DNA of 64,000 bases from Acetobacter ghanensis (GTDB taxonomy: Bacteria; Pseudomonadota; Alphaproteobacteria; Acetobacterales; Acetobacteraceae), in assembly GCF_001499675.1 (NCBI RefSeq), contig NZ_LN609302.1, positions 1,091,896 through 1,155,895 on the forward strand, given 5' to 3'. Position 1 is the stretch's first letter; each line of letters starts with the position of its first letter. The notes beneath the pieces were generated by a model. That model had not been told where the DNA came from, did no database searches, and saw nothing but the letters and a program-made list of their open reading frames with translations. The translations under genes and the position numbers were made by a program. Shown piece by piece: positions 17,906 through 26,241 of the stretch.

Positions 17906-19081
17906 ATGACAACTGGTACAACTGGCCTTTTCCCCGCAGATCTGGCGCTGACAGATCCGGTGGCTGTTGCACAGTTGCTCATCCGTCAGCCTTCGGTTTC
18001 TCCCGATCCGGGGGAGTCCCAGCAGTTGCTGGGGGCCATGCTGGAACAGCTTGGTTTTGAGGTCACGCATCTCCCCTTTGGCGAAGGGGCGGAGCGTACC
18101 CCCAATTTTTTTGCCCGTCTTGGGACGGGTGGTCCCCACATCTGCTACGCAGGGCATACGGACGTGGTGCCTGCTGGCAACGCGGCTGATTGGACACATC
18201 CCCCTTTTGCTGCGGACATAGTGGATGGCGTGCTCTATGGCCGCGGTGCGTGCGACATGAAAGGCGGCATTGCCGCCTGTGTGGCTGCCATTGCCCGCCG
18301 TGTGCAGGCAGGAAAAGGCGAAGGGTCCATCAGCCTGTTGATTACGGGGGATGAGGAAGGCCCAGCAACCTACGGTACACAAAAGGTGCTGGAATGGATG
18401 GCCGTACATGGCCAGATTCCCGATTACTGTCTGGTGGGAGAACCAACCAACCCTCAAACTTTGGGGGAGATGGTCAAGGTTGGTCGCCGTGGGAGCCTGA
18501 ATGCCCTTATTACGGTTGAGGGGACACAGGGGCATGTTGCCTACCCGCACCGGGCGGATAACCCCGTGCACCGTCTGCTGGCTGTGCTGGATGCGTTGCT
18601 GGCTACGCCGCTGGACCATGGGTCGGAATATTTCGAACCATCCAGCCTACAGGTTACCAGCTTGGATGTGGGGAATACGGCAACCAACCTTATTCCCGCA
18701 CGAGCACAGGCCCGGTTGAACATCCGGTTCAACGACCTGCATACCGGCGCAGCCCTTAAAGGCTGGATACAGACGGTATGCCGTCTGTATGCGCCAAAAT
18801 CCCGTGTGGATGTCAGTATTAGCGGTGAGTCCTTCTTTGCCCCGCCGGGTAAGGAAATGGCGGTGCTGCAACAGGCCATAAAAAGTGTTACGGGCCTTGA
18901 TCCCAAGCTGGATACGGGGGGCGGCACTTCGGATGCACGCTTTATTGCCCGCTATTGCCCGGTGGCGGAGTTTGGTCTGGTCGGGGCGAGCATTCACAAA
19001 GTGGATGAACATGCAGCCGTTGCTGACATGGAAAAACTGACCCGAATTTATGAAGCCTTCTTAAAAGGGGTAGGGGTGTGA
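17906..19081 (+). CDS. dapE: Succinyl-diaminopimelate desuccinylase
   Basis: An M20-family dizinc hydrolase of 391 residues that releases LL-diaminopimelate for peptidoglycan and lysine. Metal-site motifs are GHTDVVPAG, GRGACDMKGG and DEEGPATYGT with the catalytic Glu pair, then GEPTN. The closing region has TGGGTSDARFIA and the metal-binding His in the EHAAV segment. Its stop overlaps the GTG start of the next gene. Confidence 0.95.
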   Translation: MTTGTTGLFPADLALTDPVAVAQLLIRQPSVSPDPGESQQLLGAMLEQLGFEVTHLPFGEGAERTPNFFARLGTGGPHICYAGHTDVVPAGNAADWTHPPFAADIVDGVLYGRGACDMKGGIAACVAAIARRVQAGKGEGSISLLITGDEEGPATYGTQKVLEWMAVHGQIPDYCLVGEPTNPQTLGEMVKVGRRGSLNALITVEGTQGHVAYPHRADNPVHRLLAVLDALLATPLDHGSEYFEPSSLQVTSLDVGNTATNLIPARAQARLNIRFNDLHTGAALKGWIQTVCRLYAPKSRVDVSISGESFFAPPGKEMAVLQQAIKSVTGLDPKLDTGGGTSDARFIARYCPVAEFGLVGASIHKVDEHAAVADMEKLTRIYEAFLKGVGV

Positions 19082-19701
19082 TTCCAGATACAGGCAAGCT
19101 CAGCGCAACGCGTCGTATTCTTCGGGGCATGATGTTGCTCGCGGGTGGCAAGCGGGAAGGGCTGGCCTGTTTTGAGGGCACGCCAGATGCTTTTGGCGCT
19201 GCACTGGCACCGCAAATAGCCTGTATTCTGGTTGGCAGCCTGCAGATCTTCCTGTTGCCAGACAAGGTTATGTCGGCAACCAAGCTGCTGCTTTCCCTGT
19301 GCGTTATGTTTCTGCCTGCCGTTATTTCGCATTTTTATGCGCAGCGCTGGGGGCGTGGCGCGCTCTGGCTGCGGTATATTACAGCGGCAACCTGGTGTGG
19401 CTGGGTGGTGGTGCTGATCTCTCTGGCCTGTGCGCTTATTGCGGCAGTGATTACGCCGGATATTGCCCGGCAGCAGGTTTTTATTGGTGCTCTGGCACTT
19501 GTGGCAGCCATGTATGAGCTGTGGCTGCAATGGTTTGTTGCCAAGGTTGGGCTGGGTATTTCTGGCGGGCGGGCAGCTTTGTTGTATGTCTCCATCCTGC
19601 TGGCGTCCATCGGCCTGTATGCTTTGGCGGCAGTGTTGCCCCCGCATTACATGGTACTGAATGATCTGCTCCAGCCTATGGTAAGCGTGAAGGGGAGCTA
19701 A
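19078..19701 (+). CDS. Hypothetical multi-pass membrane protein
   Basis: A 207-residue protein that starts at GTG 19078 within the dapE stop. After about 50 mostly polar residues there are four to five hydrophobic segments (for example LLLSLCVMFLPAVISHF and WVVVLISLACALIAAVI). The overall shape is similar to YIP1-type membrane proteins, but I cannot confirm a family. Coupling to dapE indicates co-expression, not a shared function. The transcript ends at the terminator just downstream. Confidence 0.65.
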   Translation: MIPDTGKLSATRRILRGMMLLAGGKREGLACFEGTPDAFGAALAPQIACILVGSLQIFLLPDKVMSATKLLLSLCVMFLPAVISHFYAQRWGRGALWLRYITAATWCGWVVVLISLACALIAAVITPDIARQQVFIGALALVAAMYELWLQWFVAKVGLGISGGRAALLYVSILLASIGLYALAAVLPPHYMVLNDLLQPMVSVKGS

Positions 19702-19733
19702 ACGCTCCGTCATACTTGGCACGTGCCCTCTGT

Positions 19734-19763
19734 AACGCCCTGCAATTTGCGGGGCGTTTTTTT
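19734..19763 (+). terminator. Rho-independent terminator of the dapD-dapE unit
   Basis: ACGCCC and GGGCGT arms around a short loop are followed by seven T bases. It overlaps the last bases of the convergent truA gene. Confidence 0.8.
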
Positions 19764-20565
19764 ATGGGGTGCTTGGTGTGGAGGTGGGCATAAATGGGTC
19801 TGGCTCATAGCCTACACCGGTCAGGTATAGGCCATCAGGCGGGGCAGTGGGGCCCGCTGCGCTACGGTCACGGGCGGCAAGGGCGTTGGCCACCCGCTCT
19901 ACTTCCCATGCTCCGGTACCAACTTTTGCGAGTGTACCCACCATGTTACGTACCTGATGGTGCAAAAAGGACCGCGCTTTGGCAAAGACCACAACCTCAT
20001 CACCTTCACGCGTAATGTCGAGCTGGTCGAGCGTGCGGATGGGACTGTTGGCCTGACAGGCCACTGCGCGGAAAGACGTAAAGTCATGCAGGCCAAGCAG
20101 TAGGTTGGCAGCCTGCTGCATACGGTACTCATCTAGTGGGGATTTGATGTGCCAGACATGCCCCTCGGCCAGCGCAGGCCGTGTGCGCCGGTTAAGAATA
20201 CGGTAGCGGTAAGAACGCCATGTGGCAGAAAACCGCGCGCTCCAGTCCAGACTAACCGGAGCCGCATCCAGCACAACTACAGCATGGGGTTTAAGGTGAT
20301 AACTTAAACCCTCTCTTACGGAATAGCTGGAAAAACGGACATCCGCCGGGAAGTCCAGATGGGCAACCTGTGCCAGCGCGTGGACGCCTGAATCTGTGCG
20401 GCCTGCGGTAATGCTGGAGACGGGTCTACCACCTGCCAGATGAAAAGCGGCGTTTTCGAGCAATGCCTGAACAGACTGGCCCGAGGTCTGGCGTTGCCAG
20501 CCAACAAGTCCCCGCCCGTCATATTCCAGTTTAACAGCCCATCGCTGGATGGCGGGCTGGGTCAT
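19762..20565 (-). CDS. truA: tRNA pseudouridine(38-40) synthase
   Basis: Modifies uridines in the tRNA anticodon stem. From ATG 20565 it is 267 residues beginning MTQPAIQRWAVKLEYDG. The catalytic Asp lies in GRTDSGVHALAQVAHLD (about residues 50-66). The longer upstream frame overlaps fmt and lacks family likeness. Start and fmt stop share ATGA, so def-fmt-truA form a minus-strand operon. Confidence 0.94.
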   Translation of the reverse strand: MTQPAIQRWAVKLEYDGRGLVGWQRQTSGQSVQALLENAAFHLAGGRPVSSITAGRTDSGVHALAQVAHLDFPADVRFSSYSVREGLSYHLKPHAVVVLDAAPVSLDWSARFSATWRSYRYRILNRRTRPALAEGHVWHIKSPLDEYRMQQAANLLLGLHDFTSFRAVACQANSPIRTLDQLDITREGDEVVVFAKARSFLHHQVRNMVGTLAKVGTGAWEVERVANALAARDRSAAGPTAPPDGLYLTGVGYEPDPFMPTSTPSTP

Positions 20566-21563
20566 GGCGCACTGTGGGGAGCAGGTGTGCCCAGACGGGT
20601 GCCTGTAGGGAGGGGTTGCCCACGTAAAAACGCGTCTGCCTCCATCATGCCGCGCCCGGGGCGTTGCAGGCGGGTCAGTCGGACAAAGCCATTCCCACAA
20701 GCGACTGTAAGGTTTTCATCCACCACAGTACCCGGGGGCGGCGTCAAACCTGTAGAAGGAGGTGCAACTGGGGTGCCTGCTCCGACTTTAATGACCGTTC
20801 CATCCTCCAGTGTGGTGAATGTGCCGGGCCACGGGGTAAGGGCACGGATCTGGCGGTCAATCGTGGCGGCATCCTGCTGCCAGTCAATGCGTCCATCTTC
20901 ACGGGTCAGACGTGGGGCGTATGTTACGCCGTCTTCCGGCTGTGGCTGCCGTGCCGGGCGGTGCGCTGCAAGGCGTGCCTGAGTATCCGCCGGGTCCTGT
21001 GTGGTGGAAGGAAAATCCTGTAGGACGCGCAGGACCATTGCGCCCCCCATGGCGCTCAGTGCGTCGTGCAAGGTCGTGGCTGTTGTCTGGGCGGTAATGG
21101 GGATTTCCTCACGCAGGAGCATGGGGCCGGTATCCAACCCGGCTTCCATCTGCATGATGGTCACGCCACTTTTGGCATCGCCTGCCAGAATGGAACTTTG
21201 GATGGGGGATGCCCCCCGCCAGCGGGGAAGCAGGCTGGCATGGATGTTCAGGCAGCCCAGCCGAGGGGCATCCAGCATAACCTGAGGCAGGATAAGGCCG
21301 TAAGCGGCCACAATGGCAGCATCGGCGTTTAGTGCGGCAAAGGCGGCCCATTCATCCGGGTTTTTGCGGAGCGAGAGCGGGTGGCGCACAGGCAGGCCCA
21401 ACTCCTGCGCAGCCTGCTGCACAGGGGACGCACGGAGCGCCTTGCCCCGTCCGGCTGGGCGGGGCGGCTGTGAGTACACGGCAGCAATATCATGCCCGGC
21501 GGCATGGAGGGCCTTTAGGGCGGGTACGGCAAAGTCTGGCGTACCCATAAAAACAAGACGCAT
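20562..21563 (-). CDS. fmt: Methionyl-tRNA formyltransferase
   Basis: Formylates initiator Met-tRNA. ATG 21563 gives 333 residues starting MRLVFMGTPDFAVPAL, the family start; a GTG at 21581 that abuts the def stop would add six. The formyl-folate site motif HASLLPRWRGASPIQ is near residues 108-122, and the C-terminal tRNA-binding domain begins around residue 205. It pairs functionally with the peptide deformylase gene immediately upstream. Confidence 0.95.
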   Translation of the reverse strand: MRLVFMGTPDFAVPALKALHAAGHDIAAVYSQPPRPAGRGKALRASPVQQAAQELGLPVRHPLSLRKNPDEWAAFAALNADAAIVAAYGLILPQVMLDAPRLGCLNIHASLLPRWRGASPIQSSILAGDAKSGVTIMQMEAGLDTGPMLLREEIPITAQTTATTLHDALSAMGGAMVLRVLQDFPSTTQDPADTQARLAAHRPARQPQPEDGVTYAPRLTREDGRIDWQQDAATIDRQIRALTPWPGTFTTLEDGTVIKVGAGTPVAPPSTGLTPPPGTVVDENLTVACGNGFVRLTRLQRPGRGMMEADAFLRGQPLPTGTRLGTPAPHSAP

Positions 21564-21581
21564 CGGGCGGGGGTTATCCAC

Positions 21582-22142
21582 TTAGTTGCGCTTCAGGTCC
21601 TTGGCCAGACGGCGCAGGATCATGTTACGGCGCAGGGCAGAGAGGTGGTCCACGAACAGCACACCATCCAGATGGTCCAGTTCATGCTGCACACAGGTTG
21701 CCAGCAGGCCATCCATGTCGCGTTCCTGCTGCTCCCCGGTAATGCTCTGCCAGCGCACGCGCACTTTTTCTGGGCGTACAACTTCGGCATACTGGTTGGG
21801 CAGGGAAAGGCAGCCTTCTTCCCGCACGGCCATGTCATCCGTTTCAGCCAGAATTTCCGGGTTGATCAGGATAATGGGGTCGCGTGTTTCTTTTTCCCCC
21901 AGATCCACCAGAACAAAGCGCATGCTCAGGCCAACCTGCGGGGCGGCCAGCCCAATACCGGGTGCCTGATACATGGCGGCAAACATGCCGGGCAGAACCT
22001 TTTGGATTTCTGCCACGTCCTCAGGTTTGACCAGTCTTGCTTTCTGGCGCAGCACGGGGTGGGGCGGCGTCAGTATGGTAAGAGGGGCTGCATTGTCCGA
22101 GGCGGCGGAAAATGCAGCGTCTGTCAGGGCTGCGTTTGTCAT
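21582..22142 (-). CDS. def: Peptide deformylase
   Basis: Removes the N-formyl group from nascent proteins. It is a 186-residue metalloenzyme with all three motifs: GIGLAAPQVG (about 62-71), EGCLSLP and HELDHLDG, in which the two His and the Cys bind the metal. The N-terminus carries about 20 extra residues compared with E. coli. It is the first gene of def-fmt-truA and is divergent from the hsp20 operon. Confidence 0.96.
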   Translation of the reverse strand: MTNAALTDAAFSAASDNAAPLTILTPPHPVLRQKARLVKPEDVAEIQKVLPGMFAAMYQAPGIGLAAPQVGLSMRFVLVDLGEKETRDPIILINPEILAETDDMAVREEGCLSLPNQYAEVVRPEKVRVRWQSITGEQQERDMDGLLATCVQHELDHLDGVLFVDHLSALRRNMILRRLAKDLKRN

Positions 22143-22274
22143 ACAGCCCGATTTAGCGTCCCACTGTGGCGGATGCCAGAAGAAAACGGCATTAAAAGCT
22201 TTTGTTGTGCAAAAAATCTGTCACTTTACCGCCACAACATGGCGCACAAACCACAGTGTGGCCGCATCAGACCG

Positions 22275-22390
22275 GATAGAAGCGGGACACAGGGTTGCGT
22301 GTGCCCGCTTCTATCCCATATCGTGAAGAGACCGGATGCCGTGGCGGGTCCGGTTGATACGTCTCGCTCAGAAGGGAGGAGGCTTGTACA
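22275..22390 (+). promoter_or_regulatory. Structured 5' leader of hsp20, candidate ROSE RNA thermometer
   Basis: A near-perfect hairpin at 22275-22315 has arms GATAGAAGCGGG and CCCGCTTCTATC. Further down, TCGCT lies a few bases ahead of the GGGAGGAGG ribosome-binding site of hsp20. Alphaproteobacterial ROSE elements end in a helix where a UYGCU motif pairs imperfectly with the ribosome-binding site, and they precede small heat shock genes. The assignment is by layout and short motif, not by folding calculation. Confidence 0.45.
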
Positions 22391-22891
22391 ATGTCAGGCA
22401 GGCTTTTTGGCTCGCCCATGTTTTTGGGTTTTGATCATCTGGAACAGATGCTGGAACGCGCCAGCAAGGGTTCGGGTGATGGATACCCACCGTACAACAT
22501 AGAACAGATCGCCCCTAACGGCCTGCGTATTACCCTTGCTGTTGCCGGTTTTAGGATGGAGGACCTCCAGATTACGCAGGAGGACAACCAGCTTGTTATC
22601 CGTGGCCGTCAGGCGGATGAAGGGGAAGAGCGCGTTTACCTGCACCGTGGTATTGCGTCCCGCCAGTTCCAAAAGGCATTCGTGCTGGCGGAAGGCATAG
22701 AAATTGGCGGTGCATGGCTGGATAACGGGCTTTTGCATATTGATCTGTTCCGCCCGCAGCCAGAGGTGAGGGTCAAACAGATCGAAATCATGCAGGGTGG
22801 GCAAAAGGCGCAGGTGCCCTCTGGTTCAGGGGTTAAACCCCGGCCCACACCACGCATGTTGCATCCGGTTATGGATGTAGACGGTAGTTAA
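22391..22891 (+). CDS. Hsp20/IbpA-family small heat shock protein
   Basis: A 166-residue alpha-crystallin-domain chaperone that binds unfolding proteins. The domain spans about residues 33-135 (PPYNIEQ through VRVKQIEI) and includes the beta-strand region LAVAGFRMEDLQI. The C-terminal tail is Pro-rich. ATG 22391 follows a strong GGGAGGAGG site that may be masked in the leader. The DUF1150 gene follows 20 bases later, the usual alphaproteobacterial pair. Confidence 0.93.
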   Translation: MSGRLFGSPMFLGFDHLEQMLERASKGSGDGYPPYNIEQIAPNGLRITLAVAGFRMEDLQITQEDNQLVIRGRQADEGEERVYLHRGIASRQFQKAFVLAEGIEIGGAWLDNGLLHIDLFRPQPEVRVKQIEIMQGGQKAQVPSGSGVKPRPTPRMLHPVMDVDGS

Positions 22892-22911
22892 AAATTCGGA
22901 AGGAGGACGCA

Positions 22912-23178
22912 ATGAAAAGCAGCATTCAGGGTGGTTACACACCAGCTGGTTTGCCGCAGGCCGAACGTGTGGCGGATGTGCGACAGCTTTCCGATATGCA
23001 GTTCCGCTCCCTCGGGCTGAGCAAGGTCGCCTATACCCGGCCGGCAGTCCTGGAAGATGGGGAGGAAGGATGCGCCATTTACGCGGCAGACGGCTCGCTG
23101 CTGGCTGTGGTGGATGACATGGAAACAGCATGGGGCGCCATTGTGCAGAATGACATGGTGCCTGCCTCCCTTCAGTAA
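22912..23178 (+). CDS. DUF1150 family protein
   Basis: An 88-residue soluble protein of a family that accompanies hsp20 in alphaproteobacteria. The stretch DMQFRSLGLSKVAYTRP and the C-terminal YAADGSLLAVVDD region are typical. ATG 22912 is preceded by GGAAGGAGG. The function is unknown; co-transcription with hsp20 suggests a stress-related role. A terminator lies just downstream. Confidence 0.85.
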   Translation: MKSSIQGGYTPAGLPQAERVADVRQLSDMQFRSLGLSKVAYTRPAVLEDGEEGCAIYAADGSLLAVVDDMETAWGAIVQNDMVPASLQ

Positions 23179-23201
23179 GTCATCCTGAGGATGGAGACGT
23201 G

Positions 23202-23233
23202 AAAAAGGACCGGTTTGCGCCGGTCCTTTTTTT
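23202..23233. terminator. Bidirectional terminator between DUF1150 gene and hpf
   Basis: AAAAAGGACCGG and CCGGTCCTTTTT arms form a stem with T tracts on both strands. It can end both convergent transcripts. Confidence 0.85.
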
Positions 23234-23256
23234 GTTGGGCATATGGTTTTTTGCAA

Positions 23257-23874
23257 TCAGGCTGGAGATGCTTCCAGCGGTGCCGTGTCCAGCCAGCCAA
23301 TATTGCCATCATCCCGCCGGTAAACCAGACTGATCTGCCGACTGGCCGTGTTGCGGAAGAGCAGAAAGTTCTGGCCTGCAAGGTCCAGCCGCATAACGGC
23401 TTCCCCTACGGACAGGACCGGAATATCCGCAGGCTGTTCGGCAATAATGGTTGCAAAGGTTTCTTCCTCCTTTTCCGTCTGGTTGGCAGCAGTGGAAGGG
23501 GTGCGGTGCTCCTGTTCCTCCACCGGTTGCAACACGTAGGACCGCACACGTTCAGACAGTTCCTGGCGGGATGTGGCGCGGGCGTGGGAGGTTACGCGTT
23601 TGTGGTAACGGCGCAGGCGTTTGGCAATATGTTCGGCTGCGTCATCAAAAGCCGCATTGGCGTCTGCGGCTTCGCCTTCTCCACGCAGGATCAGGCCGCG
23701 ACCGGCTTTTACGTTGATGTCACAGGTAAAAAAGGAGCGGGCTTTGCTAAAGGTCACCTGTGCCTGTAGCCCAGTATCAAAGTAGCGTTCAGCAAGATTA
23801 CCCAGATGGGTGTTGACCCGATGTTTCAAGGCGTCGGAAAGATCGATCTGTTTACCGGAAACCTGAATATGCAT
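23257..23874 (-). CDS. hpf: Ribosome hibernation promoting factor, long form
   Basis: This protein stores ribosomes as inactive 100S dimers in slow growth. ATG 23874 gives 205 residues (start MHIQVSGKQIDLSDALK). The N-terminal S30AE domain covers about residues 1-105, followed by a variable linker and the C-terminal dimerisation domain (about 150-200, with VMRLDLAGQNFLLFRN), so it is the long form. An upstream frame extension is in the intergenic region and is not supported. Confidence 0.93.
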   Translation of the reverse strand: MHIQVSGKQIDLSDALKHRVNTHLGNLAERYFDTGLQAQVTFSKARSFFTCDINVKAGRGLILRGEGEAADANAAFDDAAEHIAKRLRRYHKRVTSHARATSRQELSERVRSYVLQPVEEQEHRTPSTAANQTEKEEETFATIIAEQPADIPVLSVGEAVMRLDLAGQNFLLFRNTASRQISLVYRRDDGNIGWLDTAPLEASPA

Positions 23875-24115
23875 AGGACATCGTTCCTTGCGACTGGCGG
23901 ACAGGTCCGTCAAACCCGAAGTGCCTCCGTATTTGCGTAGATGGCGCTCCGGTCTAACTGGCCTGCCTGTGTGCGTTGCAGGCAGGGTCTGCAATGCTTC
24001 ATCCTGCATTTGGGCATGGGCAGGGTGTTTATGTCCATGCCTTTGTTACAGATATAATGCAGAGCTTTGCCCGGTGGTTGCATGGCAGCCAGATATGGCA
24101 GGAATATAAACCTGC

Positions 24116-24493
24116 ATGGCAGACTTGCCCGCAGCCGTAGCCTATGCCTACACAGGGAGAACAGGCTTTTTTACGCCATTATCTGGATATTTTCTTCCTA
24201 TGCTTTTACGTTCCGCTCCGCCTGATAATATGCCCAAAATGCCAACAGGCTGGGGGTGGCAGATCAAGCTGGGGTGCCTTGTGGTACTTGTGGGCTTGTA
24301 TGGCGGCTTTATGTGGCATGTCACACACCAGAAAATACGCCCCATTATGGAGCGGATTGATATTCCGCTCACGGTTGTAGCCGCGCCCAAACCGCCCGCG
24401 CCTCCGGCCCCTCCCATAGCCATGTTGCCACCGCCTGCGGTGGATGCGGTTCCGCCTCCGGTTCTGCCGGGGCACGGATGGCACAAACCGTAA
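24116..24493 (+). CDS. Hypothetical small membrane protein with proline-rich tail
   Basis: Up to 125 residues from ATG 24116; internal ATGs at 24200 and 24230 give shorter products and may be the true start. There is one clear membrane helix (LGCLVVLVGLYGGFMW), then a short charged region and a tail rich in Pro and Ala (APKPPAPPAPP). A TATAAT sequence sits at 24053-24058 upstream. No family is recognised. The shape suggests an anchored periplasmic tail, which is an inference. Confidence 0.55.
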   Translation: MADLPAAVAYAYTGRTGFFTPLSGYFLPMLLRSAPPDNMPKMPTGWGWQIKLGCLVVLVGLYGGFMWHVTHQKIRPIMERIDIPLTVVAAPKPPAPPAPPIAMLPPPAVDAVPPPVLPGHGWHKP

Positions 24494-24515
24494 CGCGTCA
24501 AGGCGGAGGTCCCGC

Positions 24516-25355
24516 GTGACCGAACTCTATGTGGCCGGCCTGCATATTTACCCAGTTAAAGGGCTGCATGGGCTTTCTCCCTCCACTGTCATGGTCAACC
24601 CGTGGGGATTGGAGGGGGATCGCCGCTGGATGGTTGTGGACCCGCATGGCAGGTTTTTAACCCAGCGGACCTGCCGCGCCATGGCGTTGGTTACCCCAGT
24701 TCCCACGGCCGAGGGGCTGATGTTGACCAAGACGCACATGCGGCCCCTTCCGGTGCGCTTTCCTAGCCAGAGTGCTGCACAGCTTACCGTGACGGTCTGG
24801 AAAGATCAGGTTCAGGCGCGGGATGCGGGGGACATGGCGGCTGCGTGGTTGGAAGAAGCCTTGGGGCAACCGTGCCGTCTGGTTTGGATGCACAGACCAG
24901 AATTGGCGCGTATCCGCCAGTTGGGAGAAGACGCACAGCCCGTCTCCTTTGCGGATGGATACCCGCTGCTTCTGGCTAATACGGCGTCCCTCGCGGACCT
25001 GAATACACGGCTGCCGGAGGGGCAGGCTGTGCCTATGACCCGGTTTCGGGCGAATATTATTATCAGTGGGCCGCTGCCTTGGGCCGAGGATGGCTGGCGG
25101 CGTGTGGCTATAGGGAAAGGGGTTGTCGCACGGGTGGTGGCACCTTGCTCACGGTGTGTGGTGACAACCGTTGACCAGAATACCGCAGAGGTGCCCAACC
25201 CCAAGGAGCCACTGGCCACGCTGTCCGCTTTCCGGCGGACGCAGAGTGGGGTCATGTTCGCGCAGAATGCGGTTGTGGAAAAAAGCGGCCTGATTAGTGT
25301 AGGGGACAGCGTAAGCGTGTTGGAAGAAGGTCCTTCCAACCTGCTGGCCATGTAG
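24516..25355 (+). CDS. MOSC domain protein (YcbX-like)
   Basis: A 279-residue protein with an N-terminal MOSC beta-barrel (start MTELYVAGLHIYPVKGL, from GTG 24516 after GGCGGAGG) and the C-terminal MOSC domain with the conserved Cys in APCSRCVVTTVDQ (about residue 212). MOSC proteins bind molybdenum cofactor or transfer sulfur and include the N-hydroxylated-compound reductases. No ferredoxin domain follows, so an electron donor would be separate. Confidence 0.88.
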   Translation: MTELYVAGLHIYPVKGLHGLSPSTVMVNPWGLEGDRRWMVVDPHGRFLTQRTCRAMALVTPVPTAEGLMLTKTHMRPLPVRFPSQSAAQLTVTVWKDQVQARDAGDMAAAWLEEALGQPCRLVWMHRPELARIRQLGEDAQPVSFADGYPLLLANTASLADLNTRLPEGQAVPMTRFRANIIISGPLPWAEDGWRRVAIGKGVVARVVAPCSRCVVTTVDQNTAEVPNPKEPLATLSAFRRTQSGVMFAQNAVVEKSGLISVGDSVSVLEEGPSNLLAM

Positions 25356-25417
25356 GGGAGGATGTAACCACAACCGGCAACATGGGCCGCTGCCCACGGC
25401 CTGATTGCTGCTGTGGG

Positions 25418-26239
25418 TTACAGTGAGAAACTTTCACCCAGATAAACGCGCCGCACATCCTCGTGCGCTACAATTTCTTCCGGCACACCCTGCATCAGCA
25501 CCTGCCCGCTGTGCATGATGTAGGCGCGGTCAATAACTTCCAGTGTTTCACGCACGTTGTGGTCGGTAATCAGCACCCCGATCCCACGGTCCTTGAGGTG
25601 GGAGACCAGATCGCGGATTTCGCCCACGGCAATGGGGTCAATCCCGGCCAGCGGCTCATCCAGCAGAATATAGTGTGGCTGGCTGGCGAGAGCACGGGCA
25701 ATTTCCAGCCGTCGGCGTTCCCCACCGGATAGAGCGAGGGATGGGGAATGGCGCAGGCGGGTAATGCCAAATTCGCTCAGAAGCCCATCCAGCATGACCT
25801 GCCTCTGGTCGGGGTCGGGTTCAACCACCTCCAGTGCCGCCATAATGTTCTGCTCAACATTCAACCCACGAAAAATGCTGGCTTCCTGTGGCAGGTAGCC
25901 AATGCCAAGCCGTGCACGGCGGTACATGGGCAGTTGGGTAATATCGGCCCCATCCAGTGTAATTGTGCCGGTATCAGGCTGGACCAGCCCCACAATCATA
26001 TAAAAGCTGGTGGTTTTGCCTGCCCCGTTGGGGCCAAGCAGACCAACGGCCTCACCCCGATGGACTTCGAGCGAGACGTTTTTGACCACCTGCCGCTTTT
26101 TGTAGCTTTTGCCAATGTTGTGGGCAATCAGACCGTGGCCCGGCTTGTGGGGGGCGCTCAGGTCTATGGGTTCTGGGCCAATACCAATAACCTCTTCCTG
26201 CACGGTTTCTTCGGACGTCCAGCTTACTTCCCGGTTCAT
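25418..26239 (-). CDS. lptB: LPS export ABC transporter ATP-binding protein
   Basis: The ATPase that powers extraction of lipopolysaccharide from the inner membrane. Of its 273 residues, the first 35 are an extension before the ABC domain. Walker A is GPNGAGKTT, the signature is LSGGERRRLEIARA and Walker B is ILLDEPLAGIDP. It is downstream of lptC and lptA in one minus-strand operon, two bases after the lptA stop. Its membrane partners LptF and LptG are not here. Confidence 0.95.
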   Translation of the reverse strand: MNREVSWTSEETVQEEVIGIGPEPIDLSAPHKPGHGLIAHNIGKSYKKRQVVKNVSLEVHRGEAVGLLGPNGAGKTTSFYMIVGLVQPDTGTITLDGADITQLPMYRRARLGIGYLPQEASIFRGLNVEQNIMAALEVVEPDPDQRQVMLDGLLSEFGITRLRHSPSLALSGGERRRLEIARALASQPHYILLDEPLAGIDPIAVGEIRDLVSHLKDRGIGVLITDHNVRETLEVIDRAYIMHSGQVLMQGVPEEIVAHEDVRRVYLGESFSL

Positions 26240-26241
26240 TG

